A stretch of 58,459 bases of DNA from Candidatus Roizmanbacteria bacterium GW2011_GWC1_37_12 (lineage in GTDB: Bacteria; Patescibacteriota; Microgenomatia; UBA1406; GWC2-37-13), in the NCBI GenBank assembly GCA_000991135.1, contig LBST01000007.1, positions 1 to 58,459 of the forward strand, written 5' to 3'. Positions 17,812 through 26,619 of this stretch are shown piece after piece. The notes under the pieces were generated by a model. That model was not told where the DNA came from. It saw only the letters and a list, made by a program, of their open reading frames with translations, and did not search any database. Numbering within the stretch: the stretch's first letter is position 1; every line of letters begins with the position of its first letter. The position numbers and the translations under genes are program-made.

Positions 17812-18513
17812 ATGAAAATATCCCTTTATATTAATCCAGAACAAGAGGTTAAAAGAATCATTAATTTCCTAAAATCAGTCCAAAAAAAGACCGGAATTGA
17901 TAAAGTAGTTATCGGTCTTTCTGGCGGAATCGACTCGACAACCGTTTATTATCTTCTTCAAAAAGCCTACAAGCCGGAAAATATTATTGGAGTCAGTCTA
18001 CCCTACTTAACTATTGAACCAATAGCCAGTCAGTTATTAAGCCTCGGTGAAAAAATCCTCCCACCTCGTCTCTTCTCTGAAAAAGTTCGCTTAGGTAATA
18101 TTATGACCCGCGTAAGAATGATCATCCTTTTTGACTTAGCTAAAAAACATAACGCCTTGGTCTGCGGCACGGAAAATAAATCGGAAAGATTACTCGGCTA
18201 CTTTACCCGTTTCGGCGACGCTGCTTCTGATATCGAGCCAATCAGCCATCTTTACAAAACTCAAGTCTACAAAATAGCAAAATATCTCAAAGTTCCCCAA
18301 AAAATAATCGACGCTAAACCAACGGCCGGACTTTGGCCCGGTCAGAGCGACGAAGGCGAGTTTGGATTCACTTACAAAGAGGCTGATCAGGTTCTCTATC
18401 TCTATTATGATAAAAAACTTCCCTTAGATAAAATTCTATTTAATAATGTAGGAAAGATAATTAAGAGAGTTAAAGATAACCAATTCAAACAAGAAGTGCC
18501 TTATAAAATATAA
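17812..18513 (+). CDS. nadE: NH3-dependent NAD+ synthetase
   Basis: 233 residues, the length of ammonia-dependent NadE without a glutaminase domain. PP-loop GLSGGIDS at 35-42 binds ATP; later GTENKSERLLGYFTRFGDAASDIEP binds deamido-NAD/ATP and LWPGQSDEGEFGFTY closes the active site. It converts deamido-NAD to NAD, directly after the NadM step of the divergent fusion protein. The end overlaps the convergent HD gene by 13 bases. Confidence 0.93.
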   Translation: MKISLYINPEQEVKRIINFLKSVQKKTGIDKVVIGLSGGIDSTTVYYLLQKAYKPENIIGVSLPYLTIEPIASQLLSLGEKILPPRLFSEKVRLGNIMTRVRMIILFDLAKKHNALVCGTENKSERLLGYFTRFGDAASDIEPISHLYKTQVYKIAKYLKVPQKIIDAKPTAGLWPGQSDEGEFGFTYKEADQVLYLYYDKKLPLDKILFNNVGKIIKRVKDNQFKQEVPYKI

Positions 18514-19409
18514 GAATCTAGACCAATAAGATCAGCTACCATCTGATTTAAAAGCGGATTTTCTGGATAAATTTTCTTTATAATCTCTAACCTTGCTTTA
18601 AAATCTGTCACCCGCCAATCCAAAGATTTAAGATTTTCGTGTTTTTTTCTTCCGTCCCGACCCATAACAACATCGTCAACCGTTTCTCTGATGTTAGCGG
18701 CTTCATCGGTAATTTTTATAGATCGAACCATCTTAATTATTACTTCTTTTTCTTGTTCGCTTAAATCTCTAAATTCAAGTTCCGGAAAGATATCGGTATC
18801 TCTCAAGTCAACATTAATTTCTTTTAAATTAATTATTCTTTTAAAATCTTTTATTTTTATTTTTAACCATTGGTCCTTTTTAATATTTTTCCTTTTTTGT
18901 TTAAATGGTGTCAAAAGACTACTTATGACTGTAATTTTTCTTGCTTCATTGGAATTAATTCCTACTTGTACTAATTGATTATATAACTCTCTTGGTTTGT
19001 ACTTTTCTTTTTTCCTCTTCATCTCAATACTATCATGAAGAAGATTGCTAGCAATATATATTCTTTTTTCACTATCATTCATCTGCTTAAATTCAGGTGA
19101 TAGGAATCCAAGATAGGCAGTATAAATAAGATGCTTAAGATAAGGATCACCCGTTGCCTTTCTTGTATCATGACGGTGCATTTTGACAACACAATCAACA
19201 ACAGGCATCATCTCCTGGCTTGATATAAATTCCATAAATCCAGTAAATTTTTTTTCTTCTGAATTTTCGGAAATAAACCTTCGTATGTTGATCATATTAT
19301 TCCATGAACATATGCCATCATTATAAATATGGCTTTGATTCAATATTAAACGAAAGATAATCTGTCCTCGAGGATTGATATAACCAGGTCTTCCTTCTCC
19401 ACTAGGCAT
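18501..19409 (-). CDS. RelA/SpoT-like HD hydrolase
   Basis: 302 residues. The segment HRHDTRKATGDPYLKHLI, then SNLLHDSIE, and late TDEAANIRETVDD follow the order of the (p)ppGpp hydrolase HD domain (His before the first helix, H-D-x-x-E, and D-x-x-x-N). There is no synthetase domain. It could hydrolyse (p)ppGpp or a related nucleotide; the HDxxE variant and divergence leave this open. The start may be ATG 19409 or Met39 at 19295 (MINIRRF). Convergent with nadE. Confidence 0.55.
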   Translation of the reverse strand: MPSGEGRPGYINPRGQIIFRLILNQSHIYNDGICSWNNMINIRRFISENSEEKKFTGFMEFISSQEMMPVVDCVVKMHRHDTRKATGDPYLKHLIYTAYLGFLSPEFKQMNDSEKRIYIASNLLHDSIEMKRKKEKYKPRELYNQLVQVGINSNEARKITVISSLLTPFKQKRKNIKKDQWLKIKIKDFKRIINLKEINVDLRDTDIFPELEFRDLSEQEKEVIIKMVRSIKITDEAANIRETVDDVVMGRDGRKKHENLKSLDWRVTDFKARLEIIKKIYPENPLLNQMVADLIGLDSYIL

Positions 19410-19454
19410 AATAGAAAAGTTATTATATCAATCCAATACCTCCCTTGCAACTAC

Positions 19455-20396
19455 TCAAGGAAACAAAATCTGGGTAATAATAAAAAGAAGATAAATAAGA
19501 AGCAAGACCTTACCTTCTTTTTGCGAGATCTCTTTTTTGGATTGAGAAAAAACATAGAAGACTCCCAGTCCAAAAAGAGTTAAAATCAACGTCCGTAAAG
19601 AATAATTTGAAACATTAATTCTGTCACCATTAATAAAAGTCAAAATTCCAAAAAGCAAAGTATTGGCTGCAGCGCTACCTAAATAGTCGCCTAACGCCAC
19701 TTCTTTTTTCCCTTCTATTACCGATCTTACAGCCAAACTTATCTCCGGAAGATTGGTGCCTATTGAAAGAAATACTATACTTATGATAAACGAAGATAGA
19801 TGAAAATAATCGGAAAAATATATCGTTTGATTTACAATAAACCGGCTTGTTAGAAAAATGATAACTACTGCTAAAATCAACTCCAACCAGTTAATAAGCA
19901 TGGATTTTTCTCCAAGATGCTTCATCTCCTTAATAGCCGTTACTAAAGCTTTTTTCTTTTCGATAAAATAGACAAGAATTATATAGATCAGAATCAAAAA
20001 TACGCTTTCTGTTCTTGTCAAGACATTATCCGCAATAAGAAAGATCGGCGCCGCCACGACCAAAAGAGCAAAGATCATATCATGCTCCGTCATCTGATGA
20101 GTCATTTTTACTCCTTTACCAAACACGGCTAAGATAGGTATAACAAAGATGAAAAGTGTTAAAGACGCTCCGATCAAATTGCCAACAAAGACGTCCGGAG
20201 TCTTGTCAATAATCGAATTTATGCCGACGCTAAATTCTGGGACCGAAGTCAAAATCCCCAAGATAAAAAAAGAAACGGTAAAAGCGGACAGCTTCAACTT
20301 TTGGGCAAACCGTTCAACCGAAGTAATAATAACGCCAGAACAGTACCAAAGAATAAGGAACGATACGAAATAGAAAAATACCTGGAAAAAAATCAT
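19455..20396 (-). CDS. Na+/Ca2+ exchanger-family antiporter (CaCA, YrbG-like)
   Basis: 313 residues, ten TM helices. The two alpha repeats are clear: GILTSVPEFSVGINS with VGNLIGASLT in the first half, and SIGTNLPEISLAVRSV with LGDYLGSAAANTLLFG in the second. Conserved Glu in each PE motif coordinates Ca. It would extrude Ca2+ (or another cation) in exchange for Na+ or H+. Together with the P-type ATPase at 39005 it gives two Ca export routes. Confidence 0.88.
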   Translation of the reverse strand: MIFFQVFFYFVSFLILWYCSGVIITSVERFAQKLKLSAFTVSFFILGILTSVPEFSVGINSIIDKTPDVFVGNLIGASLTLFIFVIPILAVFGKGVKMTHQMTEHDMIFALLVVAAPIFLIADNVLTRTESVFLILIYIILVYFIEKKKALVTAIKEMKHLGEKSMLINWLELILAVVIIFLTSRFIVNQTIYFSDYFHLSSFIISIVFLSIGTNLPEISLAVRSVIEGKKEVALGDYLGSAAANTLLFGILTFINGDRINVSNYSLRTLILTLFGLGVFYVFSQSKKEISQKEGKVLLLIYLLFIITQILFP

Positions 20397-20428
20397 CTTA
20401 ACTTTAATATACCAAGTCAGTGATCTTT

Positions 20429-20719
20429 TTACATTTCGGGTTGTTTTTCTTCTGCTTGAATTCTATCCTCTCTCGGCGGTCGAGCTTCAGAAACCACTAG
20501 TTTTCGACCTTTAAAATCCTGACCATTAAAAGTATCTATGGTTTTTTGGGCCTCTTCAACAGTTGTCATTTCGACAAAACCAAATCCTTTTGATCTCCCT
20601 GTGTCTTTAAATCTAATGACAGTTGCGGAAACGACAGATCCTGCGGTTGAAAAATGAGTCTTTAGATCTTCATCAGTCACCTCATACAAAAGATCGCCTA
20701 CGTATAGCTTTTTTGACAT
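20429..20719 (-). CDS. RRM-domain RNA-binding protein
   Basis: 96 residues: a single RRM with RNP2 KLYVGDL (4-10) and RNP1 RSKGFGFVEM (about 43-52), then a charged tail. This is the small single-RRM type found in cyanobacteria and many CPR genomes, thought to bind mRNA or act as a cold-shock chaperone. An unusually strong Shine-Dalgarno AGGAGGTGATT precedes the start (the complement is at about 20723-20733), suggesting high expression. Confidence 0.92.
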   Translation of the reverse strand: MSKKLYVGDLLYEVTDEDLKTHFSTAGSVVSATVIRFKDTGRSKGFGFVEMTTVEEAQKTIDTFNGQDFKGRKLVVSEARPPREDRIQAEEKQPEM

Positions 20720-20762
20720 TAAGAATCACCTCCTAGCATAAATTTAGCAGTGACATAATTTA

Positions 20763-21590
20763 TTATCTCATTTTCCCGCCGCAATTTTTGAGAAATTCGT
20801 CAAATAAACTCATCAATTTTTTTAATTTTTCTGGATAGTTATAAATTTTTCCATCGATCGATCGAACAGGAATAATCTTGGAGGAAGTACTAGTAATAAA
20901 AGCCCCATCATAGGAAGACACATCTTTAAGACTGATATTTTTTTCAATAATTTTATAGCTGTTTTTCCTCGCCACCATAAACACGGCATCCATTGTCACT
21001 CCTAGTAAAATATCTTTTTCAAAAGGCGTATAGATGGTTTTGTCTTTTATACAGTAAAAATTGGTCATCGTCCCCTCTGTTATGAAACCGTGTCTGTTTA
21101 TTAATAAAGCGTCGTATGAACCGAGCCTTCTCGCTTTGGTATAGGCAATGTAACTAAAAAGCATATTCAAAGACTTTGAGTTGGGTAGGACTCTCTCGTA
21201 GTTAAAGGTAATAAAGTCTGCTCCGTGCTTATAAAGTTTTCTGTCAGGAAAAAGCGGATTAAGGCAGACGAGATATAGACTGGCTTTCTCTTTTATAGGC
21301 GCTCCAAGAAGCAATACTTTTAAATTTATCGTCATCGGCCCGATTTTTTTTATCAAATCGAGGACACTATTTTCAACAAAACTAAGACTGAAAGGGTGCT
21401 CAAGCTCTATGATCCTGGCTGATTCAATTAGTCTTTTGGCGTGTTCTTTAAGAAAATAGGGAATTCCATTTTTGATCCTAATCGTCTCGTAGACGCCAAA
21501 GCCGTACGTATATTCTTTGCTTGTCAGAGGAATGACTGCTTGATCAATAGGTAGCACCTGACCGTTGTAGGAGAAGTATTTAAAATCCAT
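20763..21590 (-). CDS. class IV PLP aminotransferase (IlvE / D-amino-acid transaminase / ADC lyase family)
   Basis: 275 residues from ATG 21590 (MDFKYFSYNGQ), just after GAGGTG; the frame continues upstream but that part overlaps the divergent small gene's promoter region. Fold-type IV signatures: EYTYGFGVYETIRIKNG at the N-terminus, ARRLGSYDALLINRHGFITEGTMTNFY (the E-G-x-x-x-N-x-F block that binds PLP) and AFITSTSSKIIPV near the C-terminus. The expected catalytic Lys falls in the YTKARRLGSYDA region. Branched-chain, D-amino acid or aminodeoxychorismate chemistry cannot be told apart by eye. Confidence 0.82.
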   Translation of the reverse strand: MDFKYFSYNGQVLPIDQAVIPLTSKEYTYGFGVYETIRIKNGIPYFLKEHAKRLIESARIIELEHPFSLSFVENSVLDLIKKIGPMTINLKVLLLGAPIKEKASLYLVCLNPLFPDRKLYKHGADFITFNYERVLPNSKSLNMLFSYIAYTKARRLGSYDALLINRHGFITEGTMTNFYCIKDKTIYTPFEKDILLGVTMDAVFMVARKNSYKIIEKNISLKDVSSYDGAFITSTSSKIIPVRSIDGKIYNYPEKLKKLMSLFDEFLKNCGGKMR

Positions 21591-21681
21591 CACCTCAATT
21601 ATAACTCTTTTGGATATATTGTTGTCAATCCTATTTTGGCTTGACTTGACAAGAAGAATAAGAAGAAGTAAAATCATCGAT

Positions 21682-21939
21682 ATGAATCTAAATGAAGCTT
21701 TAAAAATTACAGAAATTGTTATTGGATCTGTTGCTGGTTTAGCTACAATGTTTTTTGCAGGAAAAGTTATTTTAAAAAATCTAGGGTTATGGCACAGTAG
21801 TAATAGTAATCAAAATAGCAATAATTCATCTGAACCATCAGTTAGTATGGGATCACCACAAACTGATGGACGTGATAAACGTCCTGTTGGCCGAGAAGTC
21901 CAACGCGCAGGAACGCGTCTTAGACGTAGACGTCGCTGA
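21682..21939 (+). CDS. small single-TM hypothetical protein
   Basis: 85 residues from ATG 21682. One TM helix (about 9-33, ITEIVIGSVAGLATMFFAGKVIL), a Ser/Asn-rich middle and a strongly basic end (RRRRR). Likely a small inner-membrane protein with a nucleic-acid- or phospholipid-binding tail. Divergent from the class IV aminotransferase gene. No family recognised. Confidence 0.5.
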   Translation: MNLNEALKITEIVIGSVAGLATMFFAGKVILKNLGLWHSSNSNQNSNNSSEPSVSMGSPQTDGRDKRPVGREVQRAGTRLRRRRR

Positions 21940-21998
21940 TGACTTATCTAGTAACCTGAAAACTCCTAACTTGTTCTAATAGTTTTTTTGCTTAACGA

Positions 21999-23579
21999 CT
22001 AATCCTTTTCTCTAGAATCTTTATAATTTGTACAATCAACCACAGCTTTGTTTACTTCACTAATGACTTTATCATCATCTGTTCTTACCCTCCAATACAA
22101 AATTTTACCGCACTTATATTGTTCCCAAAGAGTAGGATAATTATAAATAATTGGGCTTAGGTAATCCAGATTTCCAAAATTGAAATTTAGTTCCGTATCT
22201 TTTTTGAAATCCTTATCAACTGACATATCGATAATAAACCTCTGGCCAAATATTCCATACGTATAGTCAAAATAAAAATGCGAACTTTGCTCATAAAGAT
22301 ATGCTTTTAAATTTGAAAAACGTTTTGGAGTTGGGGTGGCGCTTAAAGGTAAAAAAAGAATTTTGACAGTTAAATTACCGTTTTCATTTTTTAAATGTCT
22401 AATACTTATACCACTGATTTTATCTTCAAATACCAATCCTTCTGATAAGACTGCGTCATAAAATTCAGAATAATAATCAACTCCTTTGGTTTTTGGCTTT
22501 GTATCAATTATTTTTGTTCCATGGTTATTAGATCTTATAATATAGATTGGAGCTCCTTTTGTGACATCTGTAGAAAGAAACTGATCTGTTCCGATTTTTT
22601 CTCTATTTTCTACGTAATAAAATCCATCTGAATCAGGAATTGGTATTCTTAATAACTGAATTCCAGACGTTTTAAGCTCACTTGGACTAATAGTATAGTC
22701 TCCAGATTGATTTACCGTCTTTACATTGCTATCGGGTATCCAGCCTAATAGATTTTTTGAATAGGCTGATAATTGTGCTATTTCTCCAGTACCACCCATT
22801 ATGCTGTAATAGTCTGAATATTCGACATTCCTACATTTATTATAATAATCTATACTTCTAGAATCGCAATTCCAACCATTTGCGTGACCAAGTCCCAATA
22901 CATGTCCAATTTCGTGTAAAGTATCAGTTAAAAGATACTTTTTCGAACTTACATAATCTTGGTCAAAAATAATTATTACAGGTTTTCCTATTTCTCCATC
23001 ATTTGTTTTTATTTTTATATAAGTTGTAATTCCTCCGAAATCATCACATTTGAGATTTGGTAAGATAATTTGGATAAAATCATAGTCATTATAATTTATG
23101 TCTTTGTCAGCAGCTTTAACGGCTAAATCAGATATCGTGTCAGGATCACAAATACTATTAATTGTGCTGTTATACGGGCCAAAAACTTTTGCTGTGATTG
23201 TCAATTTATCAAAAGAATTTTCTGAAAAATAATTTGAGGCAATTTTATTAAATTCATCATCCACATATTTTTTTTCCATGTTTTTGTCTAGTTGTTTATC
23301 TAAAAAGTTGATTAAGATAATCGCGGATTTTTTTGATCCTACAGATAGGCTTTTTGCGGGTTTAATTTCTATATAACTTTCTTCAGATTTTTTTCCTTCA
23401 AAGTTGTCTTTATGTATTGTAAAAGTAGTGCTTTCTATTGAGCTTTGTGTATTTGTATTTGTTTCTGCTTTGGATTTTTCTGCATTTTTAGAAAAAAAAG
23501 TAACAAAAAAATATAAAGAAAATGAAACCACAACTATAATAAATAATGTAATAAAAGAACGTCTATTAAAACAAATCAT
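21999..23579 (-). CDS. secreted metzincin metalloprotease (M11 gametolysin-like)
   Basis: 526 residues. Signal anchor at about 8-28. The zinc motif HEIGHVLGLGH (HExxHxxGxxH) and a Met-turn YYSIMGG place it in the metzincins; the block following the Met-turn (AYSKNLLGW, then SGDYTISPSEL and YYVENREK) resembles M11/M6-type peptidases. C-terminal beta-rich region of about 120 residues. It would cut extracellular proteins. It lies 18 bases downstream of tyrS on the same strand and may be read through from the T-box operon, though a functional link is not obvious. Confidence 0.8.
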   Translation of the reverse strand: MICFNRRSFITLFIIVVVSFSLYFFVTFFSKNAEKSKAETNTNTQSSIESTTFTIHKDNFEGKKSEESYIEIKPAKSLSVGSKKSAIILINFLDKQLDKNMEKKYVDDEFNKIASNYFSENSFDKLTITAKVFGPYNSTINSICDPDTISDLAVKAADKDINYNDYDFIQIILPNLKCDDFGGITTYIKIKTNDGEIGKPVIIIFDQDYVSSKKYLLTDTLHEIGHVLGLGHANGWNCDSRSIDYYNKCRNVEYSDYYSIMGGTGEIAQLSAYSKNLLGWIPDSNVKTVNQSGDYTISPSELKTSGIQLLRIPIPDSDGFYYVENREKIGTDQFLSTDVTKGAPIYIIRSNNHGTKIIDTKPKTKGVDYYSEFYDAVLSEGLVFEDKISGISIRHLKNENGNLTVKILFLPLSATPTPKRFSNLKAYLYEQSSHFYFDYTYGIFGQRFIIDMSVDKDFKKDTELNFNFGNLDYLSPIIYNYPTLWEQYKCGKILYWRVRTDDDKVISEVNKAVVDCTNYKDSREKD

Positions 23580-23596
23580 GTATTTTGTTCTAAAAA

Positions 23597-24691
23597 TTAT
23601 CTTGTTACTTGAAAACTCTTGACTTTCTCTAATAGTTTTTTTGCCTCGATGTTTTCTTCAAAATGGCGTCTGACCGGATCAATCAACTGATCTAAAAGTC
23701 TGGACAAAGTCGCTTTTAAATCCATCGGATGAATCTCTTTATTAGCAAATTTTGTTTCGAGATCCTGAAACGAGTTCAGGATGACAGTGCCGCCGAACTT
23801 CTCCGGTCTTTCAATTCGTAATTCGCTAATCCGTAATTTATCAAATGACTCAAATATGATATATTTATAATATTCTAATATCGGGTTCTCTTTGATATCT
23901 CCTTCAAGACAATAAGCTTTATTAATCTTTCTTTTTATATCTTCAGTCGTATCAGTCATAAAAATAGCATTGTCAGGATTAGATTTAGACATTTTGTTTT
24001 CAACTGTTCTGGTTTTTCTGTCTACGCTGACAGATGGTGGTTTGCCCAATCCCATTAACATATGATGAGAAACAACTACTGGTTTCCAGAAACCCAACAG
24101 CGGTCCAACTTCCCTGGCCAACATGTTTACTTTTCTTTGATCCATACCCAATTGGGTTATTTTTGCACCAAGGAGAAAAATGTCTGAAATCTGCATACAA
24201 GGATAGAACATCTGGGCCGCTGTCAATGATTCTACGGACTCTTCTCGACCCATAAATTCGGCCGTTCTAATAAACCTAGCTAATTTATTGGTCGTTCCAA
24301 CTTTTATAACTAATTTCCAGTAATCGGAATTCTTTACCATGTCTGATGCCCAGACAAATTCAACATTTTTCAGATCCATTCCACTTGCTCGCCAAACTTC
24401 TATAAAATATTGACCAACTATCTTCAACTTTTCCAGATCACCGCCCATTTTATTATTGGTATAAGCATGCCAGTCGGCAACGAGCATCTTGAACTTTATT
24501 CCCGCCTTAATCATCTTATTGACGTTGATAGCCCGAACGATTCCCTGGGCAATATGAATCTGCCCCGACGGCTCAAATCCATCATAAGCAATAAGCTCCT
24601 CCCCGCTCTCCAATAGTTTTTTCAACTCATCCTCCTGAACAATCTCCTCCCCAACTTGTTTGATTAATTTCATTCTGTCTTCTATTTTCAT
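23597..24691 (-). CDS. tyrS: tyrosyl-tRNA synthetase, archaeal/eukaryotic type
   Basis: 364 residues. HIGH-equivalent HIAQ at 46-49 within GFEPSGQIHIAQG, KMSKS at 233-237. The C-terminal part with KAYCLEGDIKENPILEYYKY, IERPEKFGG and KEIHPMDLKATLSRLL is the archaeal TyrRS pattern; bacterial TyrRS has an S4-like tRNA-binding C-domain for the long variable arm, which is absent here. It fits the short-armed tRNA-Tyr encoded in the same operon. Two repeat-derived stretches lie in frame (SFDKLRISELRIE and TVILNSFQDL) at a surface region. Last recognised enzyme of the T-box-controlled operon. Confidence 0.95.
   Translation of the reverse strand: MKIEDRMKLIKQVGEEIVQEDELKKLLESGEELIAYDGFEPSGQIHIAQGIVRAINVNKMIKAGIKFKMLVADWHAYTNNKMGGDLEKLKIVGQYFIEVWRASGMDLKNVEFVWASDMVKNSDYWKLVIKVGTTNKLARFIRTAEFMGREESVESLTAAQMFYPCMQISDIFLLGAKITQLGMDQRKVNMLAREVGPLLGFWKPVVVSHHMLMGLGKPPSVSVDRKTRTVENKMSKSNPDNAIFMTDTTEDIKRKINKAYCLEGDIKENPILEYYKYIIFESFDKLRISELRIERPEKFGGTVILNSFQDLETKFANKEIHPMDLKATLSRLLDQLIDPVRRHFEENIEAKKLLEKVKSFQVTR
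23760..23785. repeat. palindromic repeat inside tyrS (ILNSFQDL-coding)
   Basis: GATCCTGAA-ACGAG-TTCAGGATGAC. In frame; gives ILNSFQDL. It replaces, rather than adds to, a segment of equal length in archaeal TyrRS (where the remembered Methanocaldococcus protein reads LTVNSYEELE). Confidence 0.8.
23811..23850. repeat. low-complexity repeat inside tyrS
   Basis: TCAATTCGTAATTCGC, then TAATCCGTAATTTATC. In frame, coding for DKLRISELRIE, an insertion just before the conserved RPEKFGG block. Confidence 0.65.
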
Positions 24692-24718
24692 ATGATTTAT
24701 TATAGATAAAACTTTTAA

Positions 24719-25801
24719 TTAATGAAAATGATTATCAATCTCTTTTAAAATTTTTAATAAAATTTGATTATTCTGTCTGTCACGTAAGGTGACTCTAACA
24801 AAATTTTTATTTTTAATTCCAATCGTTTGATTTAGATCGGTCACCAAAATATTTTTTTCCACTAATTTTTTAAATAAGTTTAGTCGACCAACTGGTTGCA
24901 ATAAAACAAAATTCGTTTTAGAATTGCTTGCTAATTTAATATTTTTTAATTTCTGGATTTCCTTTTCAAGAAATATTCGTTCCTGAAAGAATGTCAATGC
25001 TCCCTCCATTTTTATCTCACCAGCTAATAATGATTGTAATAATTTTTTTACAACAAATAGGCTAGGTCCGGCCACATTGAAAGGTAGTCTCCTTTTTTCC
25101 AATAAATCAATTTTATCGTGAGATGAAATGGCAAAACCGAATCTTAAACCTGGCAGACCAAATGTTTTAGAAAAACTTGACAGAACGATTAAGTTTGGAT
25201 TATCCCAAATTAGCTGAGATATTTCCCGTAGCTCTTTAGTAAAGCCATTTAAGACTTTATCGATAACAACTATTTTCCCCAGTTTAATTATTTCCAGCAA
25301 AATTTGTTTTGGAACTTCTGTCCCAGTTGGATTATTGGGACTAGTTAACCAAATCAACTTTATTTTTTTATCTTTTGCCTTTTTCAAAAAATTTTTAATT
25401 GTTAAATTACCCCATTCAAAACGACTATCTTTGTCTAGCTTAACCGTAACTATTTCTGCTCCTGCTCGCTCCGATGATTCTATAAAACGAAAAAATGATG
25501 GAGCAACCGTTAAAACTGTACTTCTTTTATTGATAAAAATATTTGGGATCATCTCTATTAATTCATCGCTACCATTTCCAATGGCGATATTGTCTTGTTT
25601 AACATGTAGCCAACGGGATAGTAATTTTTTAACACTAATTATTTTTTCATCTGGATAATGAATTGTGTCGGTTATCTTTATTTCTCTAAACCATTCGGAG
25701 ATCTTTTCTTCAAACCAACAGTTACCCTCCGTTAGATCAAAACGGGTAAATTTATCTGGGTTTTCCACTTGATGGGTATAATTGCCTAGATTGTTTTTCA
25801 T
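24719..25801 (-). CDS. HisC-like class I/II PLP aminotransferase
   Basis: 360 residues, close to histidinol-phosphate aminotransferases. SPNNPTG at 154-160, the Schiff-base lysine K212 in SSFSKTFGLPGLRFG, and RVTLRDRQNN near the end (substrate Arg). The usual D-E-A-Y reads D-K-V-L. HisC-family enzymes often act on aromatic 2-oxo acids too; because it lies between DUF554 and tyrS under a T-box, a role in Tyr/Phe synthesis (transamination of hydroxyphenylpyruvate or prephenate) is inferred. No his genes are nearby. Confidence 0.85.
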   Translation of the reverse strand: MKNNLGNYTHQVENPDKFTRFDLTEGNCWFEEKISEWFREIKITDTIHYPDEKIISVKKLLSRWLHVKQDNIAIGNGSDELIEMIPNIFINKRSTVLTVAPSFFRFIESSERAGAEIVTVKLDKDSRFEWGNLTIKNFLKKAKDKKIKLIWLTSPNNPTGTEVPKQILLEIIKLGKIVVIDKVLNGFTKELREISQLIWDNPNLIVLSSFSKTFGLPGLRFGFAISSHDKIDLLEKRRLPFNVAGPSLFVVKKLLQSLLAGEIKMEGALTFFQERIFLEKEIQKLKNIKLASNSKTNFVLLQPVGRLNLFKKLVEKNILVTDLNQTIGIKNKNFVRVTLRDRQNNQILLKILKEIDNHFH

Positions 25802-26493
25802 ATAAAAAACTTAATTAAACTTAAAATAATTGGTGCGATAAAAACAGCCGGAACTAAATTAATTGGTTTAATTTTTTTATTAATTCCAAACATACTCATA
25901 CCAATTGTCAGCAATAAAATTCCTCCCACACTGGTCATCTCCATAACTAAAGCTGGAGTAAGAATATTTTTAAGCAATCCTGCTAAAATAACTAAAGATG
26001 ATTGTAATAAAAAAACAACGATCGTACTAAATATGACACCATTTCCTAAAGAAGCGGCTAACGGAACGGCCGTTATCCCGTCAAGAATTGCTTTAATAAT
26101 CAAAGTTTGATTATTACCTGTCACACCGGCTTCAATTGAACCAAAGATCATCATTGGTCCACCACAAAACATTAGACTAGCTGTAATTAGCGCTTGACTA
26201 AAGTTTTTATCTTTTTCTATAAATGTAAACCTGTTTACTAAATTCGTTAAACCTTGATTAAGTCGATTATCTAAATCAAGCAATTCCCCTAAACAACCAC
26301 CAAGGAGCAAACTCGATATTATTATTAAAGCATTTTTTGTTTCTAAACTCATTTTTATCCCCAAAAAAATAACAATTAAGGCTAAAATACCCATCAATGA
26401 CTGTTGAAACTTGTCTGGTATTTTTTTACCCACTTTAAGACCTATAGCTCCACCAACAAAAACCAAGATTGTATTTATTATCGTTCCTATCAT
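25798..26493 (-). CDS. DUF554-family membrane protein
   Basis: 231 residues from ATG 26493 (MIGTIINTILVFVGG). The frame continues upstream into tRNA-Tyr, which is not coding. Six to seven TM helices; LMFCGGPMMIFGSIEAG and DGITAVPLAASLGNGV are typical of the YqgA/YdfK (DUF554) family, proposed transporters of unknown substrate. The ATG lies 2 bases after the tRNA 3' end, so after tRNA processing the message would be nearly leaderless. Stop overlaps the next start (ATGA). Its place in a Tyr T-box operon suggests transport of an aromatic compound, by inference. Confidence 0.85.
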   Translation of the reverse strand: MIGTIINTILVFVGGAIGLKVGKKIPDKFQQSLMGILALIVIFLGIKMSLETKNALIIISSLLLGGCLGELLDLDNRLNQGLTNLVNRFTFIEKDKNFSQALITASLMFCGGPMMIFGSIEAGVTGNNQTLIIKAILDGITAVPLAASLGNGVIFSTIVVFLLQSSLVILAGLLKNILTPALVMEMTSVGGILLLTIGMSMFGINKKIKPINLVPAVFIAPIILSLIKFFI

Positions 26494-26495
26494 AG

Positions 26496-26567
26496 TCCGT
26501 GGGGTAGGAGTTGAACCTACTTGATACGCTTTTACAGAGCGTTGCATCGCCGATCTGCCACCCACGG
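26496..26567 (-). tRNA. tRNA-Tyr(GUA), archaeal/eukaryotic-type
   Basis: 72 nt. Acceptor CCGTGGG/CCCACGG with first pair C1:G72 and discriminator A73; D stem GCA/TGC; anticodon stem ACGCT/AGCGT, loop CTGTAAA with anticodon GTA (complement at 26533-26535); variable region of five bases (ATCAA); T stem GTAGG/CCTAC. Bacterial tRNA-Tyr normally has G1:C72 and a long variable arm, so this is the archaeal/eukaryotic form. CCA not encoded. It sits a few bases after the T-box terminator T run. Confidence 0.95.
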
Positions 26568-26571
26568 AAAC

Positions 26572-26619
26572 AAAAAAAACCCTTGCCAAATCACAAAATA
26601 AATTATGATTTAACAAGGG
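26572..26619 (-). terminator. T-box intrinsic terminator
   Basis: On the minus strand CCCTTG ... TGATTTGGCAAGGG forms a long hairpin followed by eight T (26579-26572). Its 5' arm CCCTTG is the same segment that pairs with CAAGG of the T-box antiterminator, so the two folds exclude each other. Confidence 0.9.
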
